From NCBI RefSeq assembly GCF_030936135.1, contig NW_026776913.1, forward strand, positions 496,001 through 560,000: DNA of 64,000 bases, in the 5' to 3' direction. Source of the DNA: Gavia stellata. Lineage: Eukaryota > Chordata > Aves > Gaviiformes > Gaviidae. Numbering within the stretch: position 1 is the first letter of the stretch; each line of letters begins with the position of its first letter. Below, one piece after another: positions 1 through 11,780 of this stretch. The position numbers and the translations under genes are program-made. The notes under the pieces are model-generated. The model was given only the letters and a program-made list of their open reading frames with translations, was not told where the DNA came from and made no database searches.

Positions 1-290
1 ATTCACAGCTGGTTGTTCTCCTCCAGAGCCCTGCCTCAAAGCACAAAGGCCTGGGAGACCTTGCTGGTGGAAACTGAGGCAAAGGGGACACAGAGCATCT
101 CAGATCTGTCTACACCTACTCTTACTAAACTTAGCAGTGGTTCCACACTCTCTCAGTCTCTTCCTTAACTCTTCCTGAAGTAGCAACTGGTCATCTTGGT
201 GCCCTTGAATTCCCTGTTGAGTGTCAATTGAGTTTTGATATGGACCATTGCTGTGCTTGGAGGATGTGGTCTTTGAAGACAAGATGTGTG
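1..290 (-). repeat. old CR1 fragment, start of OR unit 1
   Basis: The phrases 'actgaggcaaaggggac' and 'gcccttgaattccct' on the plus strand resemble the antisense of the CR1 ORF2 segment between endonuclease and reverse transcriptase. The same stretch recurs at 33,583 and, more diverged, near 8,860, always as the left part of an OR duplication unit. It therefore predates the unit duplications. The assignment to CR1 is from memory of the family and is moderate at best. Confidence 0.4.
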
Positions 291-1289
291 CAAGCACAGT
301 GAGAAAAGGATTGTTCTGTTCCTGGACTGTATCATCAAGGGAGTGAATAAAGATCCCTGTGTGATGTGCTTTGTGTTCACGCAATGCCTGCAGCTATTGG
401 GCAGAGAAGGGACAGACGTTGCCTCTCTGATGACATCTGACGACCAATACCTCTGAGTGATGGCAACAGCAATGGCACACAGCCACCAAATTGCATTGTC
501 TGCAATGCCGCCTGCGGTGTCTGTCACACACCCACCCTGAATGGGAATTGCTTTCCTGGTGGTCCTGTGATTTTCTTGCCAGCCCTGGCATCTCATGTAG
601 CTCTGTGGGCCTGGATTTGAACATTACATTGAGCAGCTGCCTTGAATTCTGTACCACAATTTGGGGATGAACACGAGACAGCTGCCAATACAGTCAGTGA
701 AGGTCTAGTAAATCCAACACCTGGATAAGAGGAAGAAAGAGACTGAGCTCTCCCTGTGGCATATGACTCCATTCCATCCTATGACTATCTCTATAGGCTG
801 ACCTGAACATAACGAGTAGGGACAGGTTCAGTTGCCCTTAATTTGGCAGCAGCTGTCCTTTCAGTTGGCCAAAGGAAATTCCCAAGAGCCTCCAAGAAGA
901 TGCCCCAGATGTTGGCCTGTCTCTACATCAGCCTGCACGTATCTTCAATCTGTCTCTATTAGCGGCACATATCTTTGACCACCTCTGGCACCTCAGATGT
1001 CACCAGACAACTGCATCTGAACAGTTCACTCCTGGCCTCCAGCTCCATTAATTACCATGGGAGCTGAGAGCAGGAGCTCACATGCAGGTGCCTATTGTGT
1101 GTCCACCTGAAGGGGGGCAGGAGGAATCCCACCTGCTGTGGGTCTGTGGTGTGCATGGGAGGGAGCTGAGTGCCCTTCCAGCCCCAGCACTCCAAACCCA
1201 GGATGAGATGCCTTGTCGGGCTCAGCTGCATCCCTTCCCTCAGCAGGGGTAAAGGAGATCCCTGCCTGTCCCTGTCTGGCTGTCCTGTC
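291..1289. other. upstream flank of OR unit 1, no gene seen
   Basis: This stretch is nearly identical to 33,860-34,870 and is part of the copied OR unit. The short reading frames on both strands are conserved only because the DNA is recently duplicated; I see no domain or splice structure that would make them genes. It may hold the promoter of the downstream OR, but no TATA box or other clear element can be pointed to. Confidence 0.5.
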
Positions 1290-1733
1290 TAAAGATGGGC
1301 CAAGAAAAGTTGATATTTAGGCGTGACTCTGTCTCTCAGCAGGGAAATGACAGTGCTGGGAAGAAGTGTCTCTCCCCAGCTGCGGGAGGGAACCTCAGTG
1401 ATTGCTCCAGCCTGTTTCACAGCAGGTTCCCCTGGAGCCCCAGGGACCCCTGGGGGGAGCCCCGAGGGGCAGAGAAAGTGCCGCCGTGGGCTGCTCCTCT
1501 GCTGCTGAGCTGGGCCGGGCTCCTGGGATGGAGGGAGCTCAGGGCAAGCGGGCAGCGCTGAGGAGAGACAGCTCTGCCCAGGAGCAGCTCCTCTGCAGAG
1601 CGCAGCAGGGCTGAGGGCACTGCCTGCAGGCACCGAGGGGAGAGGATCAAGGCAGAGAGAGGTTAAAGGCAGTCTGGGGTGGGAGGACAGAGGCGAGCTC
1701 ACTGGAGGAGAAATCTTCACAGCCCTTGACACG
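1290..1733 (+). promoter_or_regulatory. OR unit 1 upstream module and putative 5' noncoding exon
   Basis: A GC-rich module is shared by all four OR units (here, 9,530-9,973, 23,906-24,140 on the minus strand, and 34,877-35,316). It ends in a strong donor, ACG|GTAAGT, with GT at 1,734. The nearest usable acceptor is the cag ending at 3,199, just before the OR ATG at 3,223. I infer a spliced 5' untranslated exon joined to the coding exon across an intron of about 1.47 kb. The 5' end of the exon cannot be fixed from sequence. Confidence 0.5.
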
Positions 1734-3222
1734 GTAAGTCTCTGGGTGTGGGGCAATTTAGGTACAGTTCACGGCCAGATCTCCTAATGATGGCACATCC
1801 CACAAACTGTGAGACCTTTCAGGAAGAAGTGCTACAGGTTCTCTGGTGTAGAGGAGGAGGAGGTGCCCCAGAGCAGGGCTTCCCTGCTGCACCATCAGAG
1901 GGACAGGGCATGAGGGCTGCCTTCTGCCAGGGACGGCTGCAGGGTGTGAAGGTGGGTGTGCAGCCAGGGGTGCCCAGGGCTGTCCTTCCGAGCAGGGTCC
2001 CTGCACCCCCGGGGCTGGGTGCTGGGGCAGGGACTCTGCCGCCTGCCAGGGTCAGCACTCAGCCTGCCCGGGGAGCTCCCCACGGCACTGTGAGTGGCCC
2101 TTCAGCGCAGGGCAGGGTCCTTCTGCTGTTGAGAGGGTGCTGCCTGGGTCAGGGCTGCTCACAGCTCCACATACCCCCCAGGACATTTCCAAGGGCACTT
2201 TTCAAAAGGAAGGTCTATGTGGCGGTTACCTGAAAGGGAAGCTGCCGGTGTTTTGCATTTTCTCCTCTTGGTTGTCTGGGAGGGCAGTGGGAGATGGGAA
2301 TTTATTTCTATGTTCTGGGGAAGGCCCTGAGACCCCACTTCTCATTAGCTCTTGTCTGATCTGCTCCTTAGCTCCGGCACAGACAGAGGTGCCCCTGGGC
2401 AGTACCCTGGTGCCAGGAGGTGTCTGCAGGGCAGAGCTGAGCACACGGTGAGTGGGATGGGGTCTTTGAGAGATGGTAGGAGAGAGACATGGGGACAGGG
2501 AATCAGCTTCCAGCAGGGACATCTCCAGCAGAGACAAGGGCAGGGAATGAGAAGGAGCTGCTACCAGAAATGCCATGGCGGGGGCTATTTTGGCACTTCC
2601 CTGCCATGCCCTGGAGTGCAGATACCTTCCCCAGAGCAACCCCCTGGTCTCCTCTCCTGCCCAGCAGAGCCTCTGCCTTCATGGCAATGGGGTCCCCGTT
2701 ATGAGTCATGCCCTGGGCAGCTTGCCCTCCAGGTGGATGTGTCTTGGGGTGCAGTACACAAAAAAGAGACTAAAACCACCTGCCCTACAGTGACACCATG
2801 TGAGAGGTGGTGAGCACAGCTGGGTAAGGAGAAGGCTTCACAGCACGCCCCTCTGCCTTTCTGACCTCACCTCATTTTTTTGAAGCATTGCAGTTTTCTT
2901 CCCTGTTTCCCCACCCTTCCGTGATGCTCTTGCTCTCTGGGGTATGGATGGGGGTACAGGTCAGCTTCTGTTCTGGCACTGACTCTGTGTGTCCTTCCCT
3001 GGAAGTGTCTTCATGGGAAGTAGGTGCCCAAGCTCTGTTTTAAACTGTCAGGCACCATGCCATTCAATTGACAGGGCTGGGGAATGCGCTGGCTTGTTCC
3101 TCATTCATCACAGGGATGGGGATTTCTATGACAAATGGCATGTTATTTTCCTCACAGAAGTCTGTCCTCAGTTGTCATTGTCTTTTTCACCTTGGACAGG
3201 TCCCAATGCCCACAGAAAGCAA

Positions 3223-4242
3223 ATGTCCAACAGCAGCTCCATCACCCAGTTCCTCCTCCTGGCATTCGCAGACACGCGGGAGCTGCAGCTCTTGCACTTC
3301 TGCCTCTTCCTGGGCATCTACCTGGCTGCCCTCCTGGGCAATGGCCTCATCATCACCGCCATAGCCTGCGACCACCACCTCCACACCCCCATGTACTTCT
3401 TCCTCCTCAACCTCTCCTTCATCGACCTGGGCTTCGTCTCCACCACTCTCCCCAAAGCCATGGCCAATTCCCTCTGGGACACCAGGGCCATCTCCTTTGC
3501 AGGATGTGCTGCCCAAGTCTTTTTTGTTTTATTTTTGATGTCAGCAGAATTTTTTCTTCTCACTGTCATGGCCTTCGACCGCTACATTGCCATCTGCAAA
3601 CCCCTGCACTATGGGACCCTCCTGGGCAGCAGAGCTTGTGCCAAAATAGCAACAGCTGCCTGGGGCAGTGGGTTTCTCAATTCTCTTCTTCACACTACCA
3701 ATACATTTTCACTACCACTTTGCGAAAGCAATGCCTTGGACCAGTTCTTCTGTGAAATTCCCCCAGTCCTCAAGCTCTCCTGCTCAGACTCATACCTCAG
3801 GGTAGCTGGGCCTCTTAGTTTTAGTGCTTTTCTATTCTGGGGTTGTTTTATATTCATCTTGCTGTCCTATGTGCAGATCTTGAGGGCCGTGTTGAGGATC
3901 CCCTCTGAGCAGGGACGGCACAAAGCCTTTTCCACGTGCCTCCCTCACCTGGCTGTGGTCTCCCTGTTTATCTGTACTGGCACGTTCGCCTACCTCAAGC
4001 CCCCCTCCATCTCCTCTGCAGCTCTGGATTCAGTGATGGCAATGCTGTACTCGGTGGTGACCCCAGCCTTGAACCCCCTCATCTACAGCATGAGGAACCG
4101 GGACCTCAAGGATGCCATGAAGAAAGTGATTTTAGGGATGTTTCCCATGTATCCCATTGCTGGACTGTCCTTTGTTTGCTCTTTTGTCCTTTTTGTTTTC
4201 ATTATCTTTGTTGTTATTAGCCTTTACTGTGTTTCTACATAA
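3223..4242 (+). CDS. olfactory receptor, family 14 type (OR unit 1), extended C-terminus
   Basis: A class A G-protein-coupled receptor of 339 residues that would detect odorants on the cilia of olfactory neurons through Golf and adenylyl cyclase. Visible OR signatures are an N-glycosylation site at N3, GN in TM1 (N40), PMYFFL before TM2, FDRYIAIC after TM3, KAFSTCLPHL at TM6 and NPLIYSMRN in TM7. The ATG at 3,223 is chosen because all four paralogues start MSNSS there, 24 bases after an acceptor (cag ending 3,199); upstream in-frame codons would lie in the intron. The oddity is the tail: siblings end about 20 residues after the TM7 motif, but this one runs 47 residues past RN and adds a strongly hydrophobic segment at about 312-335. 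Function as an odorant receptor is family knowledge; the ligand is unknown. Confidence 0.9.
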   Translation: MSNSSSITQFLLLAFADTRELQLLHFCLFLGIYLAALLGNGLIITAIACDHHLHTPMYFFLLNLSFIDLGFVSTTLPKAMANSLWDTRAISFAGCAAQVFFVLFLMSAEFFLLTVMAFDRYIAICKPLHYGTLLGSRACAKIATAAWGSGFLNSLLHTTNTFSLPLCESNALDQFFCEIPPVLKLSCSDSYLRVAGPLSFSAFLFWGCFIFILLSYVQILRAVLRIPSEQGRHKAFSTCLPHLAVVSLFICTGTFAYLKPPSISSAALDSVMAMLYSVVTPALNPLIYSMRNRDLKDAMKKVILGMFPMYPIAGLSFVCSFVLFVFIIFVVISLYCVST

Positions 4243-4303
4243 ATGTTGAGATTCTCCTTACTTCTACTGAGGAATGAGCCTGCTCTGTCTTCCCTGGCTC
4301 TGA

Positions 4304-4309
4304 AATAAA
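4304..4309 (+). terminator. poly(A) signal AATAAA of OR 1
   Basis: A canonical hexamer lies 62 bases past the stop of the OR at 3,223-4,242. The paralogous units have theirs about 195-235 bases past the stop, which fits this gene reading further into the former 3' UTR. Confidence 0.6.
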
Positions 4310-4310
4310 A

Positions 4311-5680
4311 GTCTGTCTTTCACTGGGACAGAGCTACACTCTCATAGCATTTCTGAAATCAAATGGGATCTCCCCAGTGTGCTGACTGAAGTTTGGGCTC
4401 TTCTTCCAAAGCTGATGGCAGCAACAGGCCCAAGGAATTTCACCTCAAAAGGGCCTTTCTCTCCTTGGAATTGAGAGAGAAACTCTCGTGGTCACATTGT
4501 CACAGCTGTTAGAGACCCAGGTCTGGATCTTGGGCTCACTCTTTGGTGTATGGTGGCCGTGGAGATGGTAAATGAGCACTGAGTTACACACCCAGGGCTG
4601 TCCCACATACGACTGTGCAGAAGACGTCCTCCAGGAGGGGAATCTACAGCTACCTGGAGAGCCTGGGCGTTCTGCAGGGGCAGCACGTTCCTGGGGTGGG
4701 CAGTGACTAGATCCTCCCAAAGTGAGAGGTCACCCAACGGGGAATCACTCAAAGGAAATTGTTAAATGCCGGTCTCGGCGAGGAAATACAGATGGACACA
4801 CCTGACCAACTCCAGCAGGGAACAGCACCTTTGCAGCACCCACAGCACCGGCAGAACACACACAGGCATGAGTATCACAACCGGCCCCATCCCGCTCCCT
4901 TCTCAAGCTGGTCTGGTGTGCAGGTGACAAGTGGTCTGTGCAGATCCTGCAGCGCTTACCCACGGGCACACACGCTCACGGTCCCTCCAGTGTGGGCCTG
5001 CGCTTGGGTCTGCCCAAGTGCCCTGCCCAGACCTGGGGCCGTTATCCACTTGGCAGCTCCAGCCCTGCCTCTCTCCACACCCTGGTGTCCTCCTGCTGCA
5101 GCCAGCCCCTGGATTTCACCAGCAAAGCGTGTACATGCATTCGCCCCAAACACACAGGCAATAGTGAGCACTCTCACCCAGCAAATAGCCGGAGCAGAGT
5201 TTAATAAGACAGTGGACAGAGCATGGAGATCAGGCACAGGGTTTGGACAGACCAGCACTGAGCAGCCCCCTACCCCCATGCAGCTGGCCCCTTGCATATG
5301 GAGGGGAAATTCAATTTACGATTGCTCAGCAGGGGTCATTTGTGACCCAGGAATGATCTGGCAGGGAGGGCAAGGAGGCCCAGCTGCAGAAGGGGTTAAA
5401 CTGGCTGGAAGCAGGGATGCCAGAAACAGAAGGACTTCCTGTAAGGGAGTGAAGTTTCCCTGGGTGATGAGATCAGCAACAGCCTCCGCATTGTCTTGTA
5501 GCCATCCTGGAGTGGGAGCGCTCAGGGGCCCAAGCTCAGGGGCAAACTTTGGGCTGCAGAGCTGGGCTGGTGCAAGTGTAGGTAAGGAATCTGCTTGTGA
5601 CGCGTATTTGCAGACTCCTTGTAGAAACGCTTGTTGCGGTAGGACTCTGACCGATGCATTAGTCATTAAATATTTCTGTC
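4311..5680. other. 3' flank of OR unit 1 and unclassified DNA
   Basis: The first part, to about 4,620, matches the flanks downstream of the other ORs, for example the stretch around 'acccagggctgt' at 4,590, also found inverted near 20,710. From about 4,760 the DNA is GC-rich and unclassified. It holds an open frame of 309 codons that shows no recognisable domain. I see no gene here. Confidence 0.5.
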
Positions 5681-5689
5681 ATATTTAAG

Positions 5690-6030
5690 CACAAAAGTCT
5701 GTTTAATTTACCTCACGGGGTACCATAAAAATTCCCCGAGAGCTTGAAGGGTATGGGAAGCCCATGTAAAACCTCGTTCGGGGTGCCCCAATTTGGCTGG
5801 GACTCCTCATGCGCATGAACAAAGATTTACCCTTCTAATTCCTTACTTTGCGTCCTAGCCTCTCTGCTCGGTCGGCACTGGCCAGTCTTGAATTTTCATG
5901 ACAGTAAGCGCTGTTCAGCAATAACTAAACCATCGGTGTGTTATCAAAGCTGTTGTCATTACAAATCCAAAGCATAGCACCATACATACTGCCACAAAGA
6001 AAATTAACTCTATCCCAGCCAAAACCAGCA
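5690..6030. mobile_element. probable fossil LTR-derived fragment of an avian endogenous retrovirus
   Basis: The stretch around 5,920-6,010 (cagcaataactaaacc, gaaaattaactctatccc) has the look of a common avian LTR-associated sequence. The family and the ends cannot be fixed by eye. It looks old and broken, and abuts the minisatellite that follows. Confidence 0.35.
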
Positions 6031-6049
6031 CACAGAGCCACCATTATAA

Positions 6050-6950
6050 TTAAAAGACACATACACACGTTCAATTGCAGATACAGGCATAAAATAGATC
6101 TAATTACTGATACAATTAGAGTCGGAGACACCATAACATGCACAAGTAGAGCTACATGACCAGTCACACAAATCATTACACATACAATTGCAGATACAAT
6201 TACAGATCAAGATACAATCACACGTACAATCGCAGATACAAGTACAGTCACAGACACAAGCCCACATTCCATTACACCTACAACTACAGCTACTGCTCGT
6301 GATACCATTACCGATAGAGGTGCCATGACTGATAGAGGCAGGGTTAAACATACGGGTGCTGCTACAAATACAATTGAAGATACACGCACAGATGCCGGAA
6401 GAGACGCAGATGCAGGTACAATCAGACATACCGGTACCCATCTAGACACCATGACAGACACCGATACCAATACAGGCAGAGACAACACTACCCATACCAT
6501 GAGAGATACCACTGCAGATTCCCTTGCAGAAGCAGATGACACTGTAGATGCCACGGCAGACACAGATACCACTGCAGATGCCCTTGCTGAAACACATACC
6601 GTTTTGGATGCGATTGCAGATGAAGATGCCACTAGAGGTACAAATGCCACTCCAGATTCTGAGCATACGCCATAGCAGATGTACACAAAATTGGAGGCGC
6701 GATAGTGTTGCAGATACCCTTGCAGATGGAGGTAGCATTGCTGATAGAGATACCAATTCAGAGGAAGGTACCTTTGGAGATGCAGAGAAAATTTAATTGC
6801 AGATGGAGATACCATTGCAGATGCAGGTAGCACGGCAGATGGAGACACCATTGCAGATACAGAGAGGATTACAGATGCATAGATGATTGCAGGTGCCCAT
6901 ACGGGTGCAGATGCCACTGCAGATGGAGATACCATTGCAGCTACTGATAC
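6050..6950. repeat. hexamer-phased degenerate minisatellite
   Basis: About 900 bases are built of variants of GATACC-ATTGCA and GATGCA, so that motifs recur at multiples of 6, most often 12 or 18 bases. The left third is AT-richer (ACAATTGCAGAT forms), and the middle and right are GATGCCACTGCA forms. Because the period is a multiple of three, long open frames appear on both strands, including about 240 codons on the minus strand. Those are by-products of the repeat. The right end abuts a truncated CR1 at about 6,954. Confidence 0.8.
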
Positions 6951-6953
6951 CTG

Positions 6954-8137
6954 TATCTCCTTCTAGTACAAGGTAACCCATTTATTGGACGAGGGAAAGG
7001 CTGTGGGTATTGTTTACCTGGACATAAGTAAAGCCTTTGGCACCGTTTCCTACAGCATTTGCCTGGAGAAACTGGCTGCTCATGGCTTGGATGGGGGTAC
7101 TCTTTGCTGGGTAAAAAAATGGCTTGGATGGCCAGGCCCCAAAGGGTTGTGGTGAATGGAGTTCAGTCATGTTGGCAGCCGGTCACAAGCGGTGTCCCCC
7201 AGGGCTCAAGTTTGGGGTTGGTCTTGTTTAATATATCTATAGACGATCTGGATGAGGGGATTGAGTGCTCCCTCAGTAAGTTTGCAGACGACACTAAGTT
7301 GGGCAGGAGTGTTGATCTGCTTGAGGGTCGGAAGGCTCTGCAGAGGGATCTGGACAGGCCGAGGCCTGTTGTATGAGATTCAGCAAGGCCAAATGCCGGG
7401 TCCTGCACTTGGGTCACAACAACCCCATGCAACGCTCCAGGCTTGGGAAAGAGTGGCTGGAAAGCTGCCCCGCAGAAGAGGACCTGGAGGTGCTGGTTGA
7501 CAGCTGGCTGAATATGAGCCAGCAGTGTGCCCAGGAGGACAAGAAGGCCAACGGCATCCTGGCTTGTATCAGAAATAGTGTGGCCAGCAGGAGTAAGGAG
7601 GTGATTGTCCCCCTGTACTCGGTGCTGGTTAGTCTGCACCTCGACTGCTGTGTTCAGTTTTGGGCCCGTCACTACAAGAAGGACATTGAGGTGCTGGAGC
7701 ATGTCCAACAAAGACCAATGAAGCTGATGAAGGGTCCAGAGAACAAGTGTTATGAGGAATGGCTAAGGGAACTGGAGAAAAGTAGGCTCAGGGAGACCTT
7801 ATCGCTCTCTACAACTACCTAAAAGGAGGTTGTAGCAAGGTGGGTGTTGGTCTCTTTTCCCAGGTAACAAGTGATAGGACAAGAGGAAACGGCCTCAAGT
7901 TGTGCCAGGGGAGCTTTAGATTGGATATTAGGAAAAATTTCTTCACCAAAAGGGTTATCAAGCGTAGGAGCAGGCTGTGCAGGGAAGTGGTTAAGTCACC
8001 ATCCCTGGGGTATTTCAAAGATGCGTAGATGTGGCGCTTAGGGACTTGGTTTAGTGGTGGACATGGTAGTGTCAGGTTAACAGTGGGACTCGGTGGTCTT
8101 AAAGGTCTTTTCCAACCTAAATGATTCTATGATTTTA
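6954..8137 (+). mobile_element. CR1 LINE, 5'-truncated
   Basis: The sequence starts inside the ORF2 reverse transcriptase ('tctccttctagtacaagg' corresponds to the FYDKV region). It runs through motifs recognisable in pieces, such as VPQG followed by [18 protein letters not shown], then the CR1 connector and 3' UTR, and ends near 'aatgattctatgatttta', the usual CR1 3' terminus. Several frame breaks show that it is dead. The reading frame 7,373-7,822 covers the C-terminal part of ORF2. Confidence 0.85.
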
Positions 8138-8149
8138 TTTTTCTACTTT

Positions 8150-8640
8150 TTGCCCATCCCTCTGGCCTGTCTATGTCCTTTGGGATGGCAGCTGTGGACT
8201 GCAGTGTAGTTTCTGCTCTCCTCAATATAGTTGCATCTACAAATGCTATGAAAATGAACTCTCTCATCTCCTGCAGGTCATTAAAAACACATGAAACAGA
8301 GCAGGTAGCACGACAGACTCTTGCAGGACCCTTTTAGCTAGATGCCTCCAGGCAGAGTACCACACATTGACCTCATCCCTCTGAGCTCCACCATCCGACT
8401 GTTGTTTTAGCCATCTACTGACTCACCCACGCAGGCCATCATATCCTAACTTGGGCACAAGAATAATGTGGGAGATGATGCTGAAAACTTCACTGACTTC
8501 CAGGTTAAAAGACAACCACTGCTCTCCCCACGCCCAGCAATCCTGTCCTTTCATCACAGAAAGCAAAGAGGATGGCGAGACACACACTACCCTGAGTAAA
8601 ACCAGACACCACCTTTTTCAGCCACCCAGAAATGGGATCT
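8150..8640 (-). mobile_element. ancient CR1-like fragment
   Basis: The plus strand reads like the antisense of the CR1 reverse transcriptase segment (for example the stretch around 'gtgggagatgatgctg' and 'acaaccactgctctcccc', the counterpart of antisense 'acatccactgctctcccc'). It is strongly diverged, so this is an old copy. The family call is tentative. Confidence 0.4.
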
Positions 8641-8839
8641 GAGTGAATGGACACACTCTGGAGCACAGCCTTGAGTTTCACTGCTCATCTGTTGTGCATT
8701 TTTGAAAGGTGCGTGCCATGTTTGGGTGCTGCCAGTCATCAGGGAGTCCCCCCAGCCTCCATCACCCTCTAAAGATGATGGAGAGTGTCATCACTGTGAG
8801 ATTGGCTTGCCCTCTCAGCTCCCTGGGATGCCGCCCCAC

Positions 8840-9180
8840 TTGTCCCATAGACTGGTAAGGGTTGCGTTTGCTCAGGTGACCCCTGACTTGATCCCCATCC
8901 ACCACTGGCTGATCTCCTTCAGGGTCCTGCCCTGAGTCACAGAGGCCTGCGAGACCTTGCTGGGGAAGACTGAGGCAAAGAGGATAAGAGAGAATCTCAG
9001 CTCTGTCTACACCTGCTCTTATGAAACTCAGCAGTGACCACAGAGTACCTTGGTTTTCTTCTTCAACTGTTCCTGAAGTAGTAAACACTCATTATGGTGC
9101 CCTTTCTAGCTTCATTTGAGTTGCAGTCTGGGTTATTGCAGAGCTTGGAGGATGCTGTCCTTGAAGACCAGCTGGACTGA
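8840..9180 (-). repeat. old CR1 fragment at start of OR unit 2
   Basis: Homologous to 1-290 and 33,540-33,860 but more diverged, sharing 'gaccttgctgg' and 'gactgaggcaaag'. It marks the left side of OR unit 2. Confidence 0.4.
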
Positions 9181-9529
9181 GCTCTGCCATCAGGTCACAG
9201 CTCTGTCTCCCACAGTAACGGCTCCAGTTTGTCCTGTCCGTGGCCCTGGCTGAGGTCATTGCTGCACATCTGGGCTGAAGCACCACAGCTGTGGCATCAG
9301 GCAGGGTCATACTTGCCATAGGGGAACCTGTTATCAAGTGTCCAAGAGCCTGGGTGAGCAAAGGCTTTGCTTCAGAGGAGAGAGATGGCTTGGACAAAAG
9401 TATTCTGGATGTCTTTTTATCCCTAGGACTACAAACCCAGAACGAAATGTCTGAATTCAGTCAACTGAAGACGTGTCCCCAGCTTGCAGAAATTAGATCC
9501 CTGCCTGTCACCTTCCTGGTGTCCTGTCT

Positions 9530-9973
9530 AATGATGAAACAAACAAAACGTGATTCTCATGCCTGACTCTTTTCCTGATAGGAGAAATGTCAGTGCTGGA
9601 AAGAAGTGTCTCTCCCCAGCTGCGGGAGGGAACCTCAGTGATTGCTCCAGCCTGTTTCACAGCAGGTTCCCCTGGAGCCCCAGGGACCCCTGGGGGGAGC
9701 CCCGAGGGGCAGAGAAAGTGCCGCCTTGGGCTGCTCCTCTGCTGCTGAGCTGTGCCGGGCTCCTGGGATGGAGGGAGCTCATGGCAAGCGGGCATCACTG
9801 CGGAGAGACAGCTCTGCCCAGGAGCAGCTCCTCTGCAGAGCGCAGCAGGGCTGAGGGCACTGCCTGCAGGCACCGAGAGGAGAGGATCAAGGCAGAGAGA
9901 GGTTAAAGGCAGTCTGGGGTGGGAGGACAGAGGTGAGATCACTGGAGGAGAAATCTTCACAGCCCTTGACACG
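9530..9973 (+). promoter_or_regulatory. OR unit 2 upstream module and putative 5' noncoding exon
   Basis: Second copy of the module seen at 1,290-1,733, again ending ACG|GTAAGT with GT at 9,974. The inferred intron runs to the acceptor cag ending at 11,756. This copy and its surroundings are the inverted counterpart of 22,560-24,140. Confidence 0.5.
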
Positions 9974-11780
9974 GTAAGTCTCTGGGTGTGGGGCAATTTA
10001 GGTACAGTTCACGGACAGATCTCCTAATGATGGCACATCCCACAAACTCTGAGAGCTTTCAGGAAGAAGTGCCACAGGTGCTCCAGTGTAGAGGAGGAGG
10101 AGGTGCCCCAGAGCAGGGCTTCCCTGCTGCACCATCAGAGGGACAGGGCATGAGGGCTGCCTTCTGCCAGGGACGGCTGCAGGGTGTGAAGGTGGGTGTG
10201 CAGCCAGGGGTGCCCAGGGCTGTCCTTCCGAGCAGGGTCCCTGCACCCCCGGGGCTGGGTGCTGGGGCAGGGACTCTGCCGCCTGCCAGGGTCAGCACTC
10301 AGCCTGCCCGGGGAGCTCCCCACGGCGCTGTGGGGAGAAGCTGGGGGTGCAAGGAGAGACCAGTGCAATGGCAGGGTCCTTCTGCTGTTGAGAGGGTGCT
10401 GTGTGGGTCAGGGCTGCTCACAGCTCCACATCACTGCAGGATCTTCCCAGGAGACTTTTCAGGAAGCACAGCAAGGCAGGGGCTGCCTGAAAGGGAAGGA
10501 TCCTGGTCTTTCACTCTTCTCCTCTGGGTTGTCTGGGTGGGCGATGGCACATAGAAATTAATCTCTCATTTCCGGAGGAGGCACTGAAATTCCAAGTCTG
10601 TCCCTCTTAGAGATGAATAAAGCGGGGAGTATTGGAAATCACCATGCCGTGGTCACAGACAGCATCAGTGTCACTTTTCCAGCCTCGCCAGGGTTGGTCT
10701 GATGTTCCCCTCAGAGCCTGCACACCCAGAGATGCCCCTGGGCAGTGTCCTGCTGCAGGGAGGGCTCTGCAGGGCAGAGCTGAGCAGGCAGCGGGTGGGA
10801 TGGGCTCTGTGAGCACTGCCAGGGAGGAGACACAGGGGACAGAGAACCAGCTCCTGGCAGGGACAGCTGCAGGCAGCAGAGACAGGGACGGGGTTGGGAG
10901 CACACTGCAAACGAGCACAGGGGGAGGGTGCGCTCAGGCAGCTCTCTTTCTGTGTTTCCCTGCAGATGTCTGCTGGGCACTGTCTGCGGGGCAATGAGCT
11001 GACTCTCTCTGTAGAACCTCCCATCTGAGGGACCCCCGAGTCTCTGCTTTGCCTGTCCTGCAGGGCTTGCAAGCTGCCCCCCAGAAAGGCGCAGCTCTGC
11101 TGTGGGATCCTCGGGAGTGCGGAGCCTTTCCTTGGGGGTCGGCACTCTCCTCGCAGAGTCAGTTGCTTCTCTCTGGGAGGGGTCGTGTCCTGCCCTCTCC
11201 ATCACACCTCCACCTCTGGGCTGGGCTGGAGAAGAGTTTGCAGAGCTGTCCTTTGAAAGAGACCTCCTCTGGTCTCATCAGAGTCCAGGTTTAGGGTTTT
11301 TTTTTTAAAAGATTAATTTGTGTGTGAAGTCATCTTCAAGGCAGCAAAATGAAAACACAGGGCAGATGGGAAAAGGGCTGATGGACACTGCAGCTTTGTG
11401 AAAAAACATAGACAAAATTGTAAGAAAGTCATGTTAAGCCTCTCTGCCACAGCCCACGTTCTCCCATGAGTCATGAGTGCAGATATTGAACTTTTCCATG
11501 AAAGATGGATTACATCTGACATGCCCTGTGAACATTGGAGCTGTCACAAACCAGCTCCCATGTACCCACTGCAGCAGAGCAAAGCTGACTCCTCAGCAGC
11601 AGAAGGGCAGAGCTCCTGCTCCTCACAGCACACTCAGCCAGCACGAACTGGAGAATGGAAATGCATTCCAACAGGGGGGGGGTGCTATGAAAAATGGAGT
11701 GGGTTTTCTCAGAGAAATCTGTCCTAATTTTTCCTGTTTTTTCCTTTTTTGGACAGAGCCCCCAGACCAAGAGACAGAAA

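Noticed and set aside
3135-3755. 206-codon frame overlapping OR 1 (and similar frames over ORs 2-4)
   Set aside because: Out-of-frame shadow of the OR coding sequence; histidine- and proline-rich translation with no domain.
4759-5688. Plus-strand open frame of 309 codons
   Set aside because: No recognisable domain, irregular proline- and cysteine-rich composition, no splice or poly(A) context. Chance opening in GC-rich DNA.
6207-6935. 242-codon minus-strand frame
   Set aside because: Lies wholly in the hexamer-phased repeat; open because the repeat length is a multiple of three.
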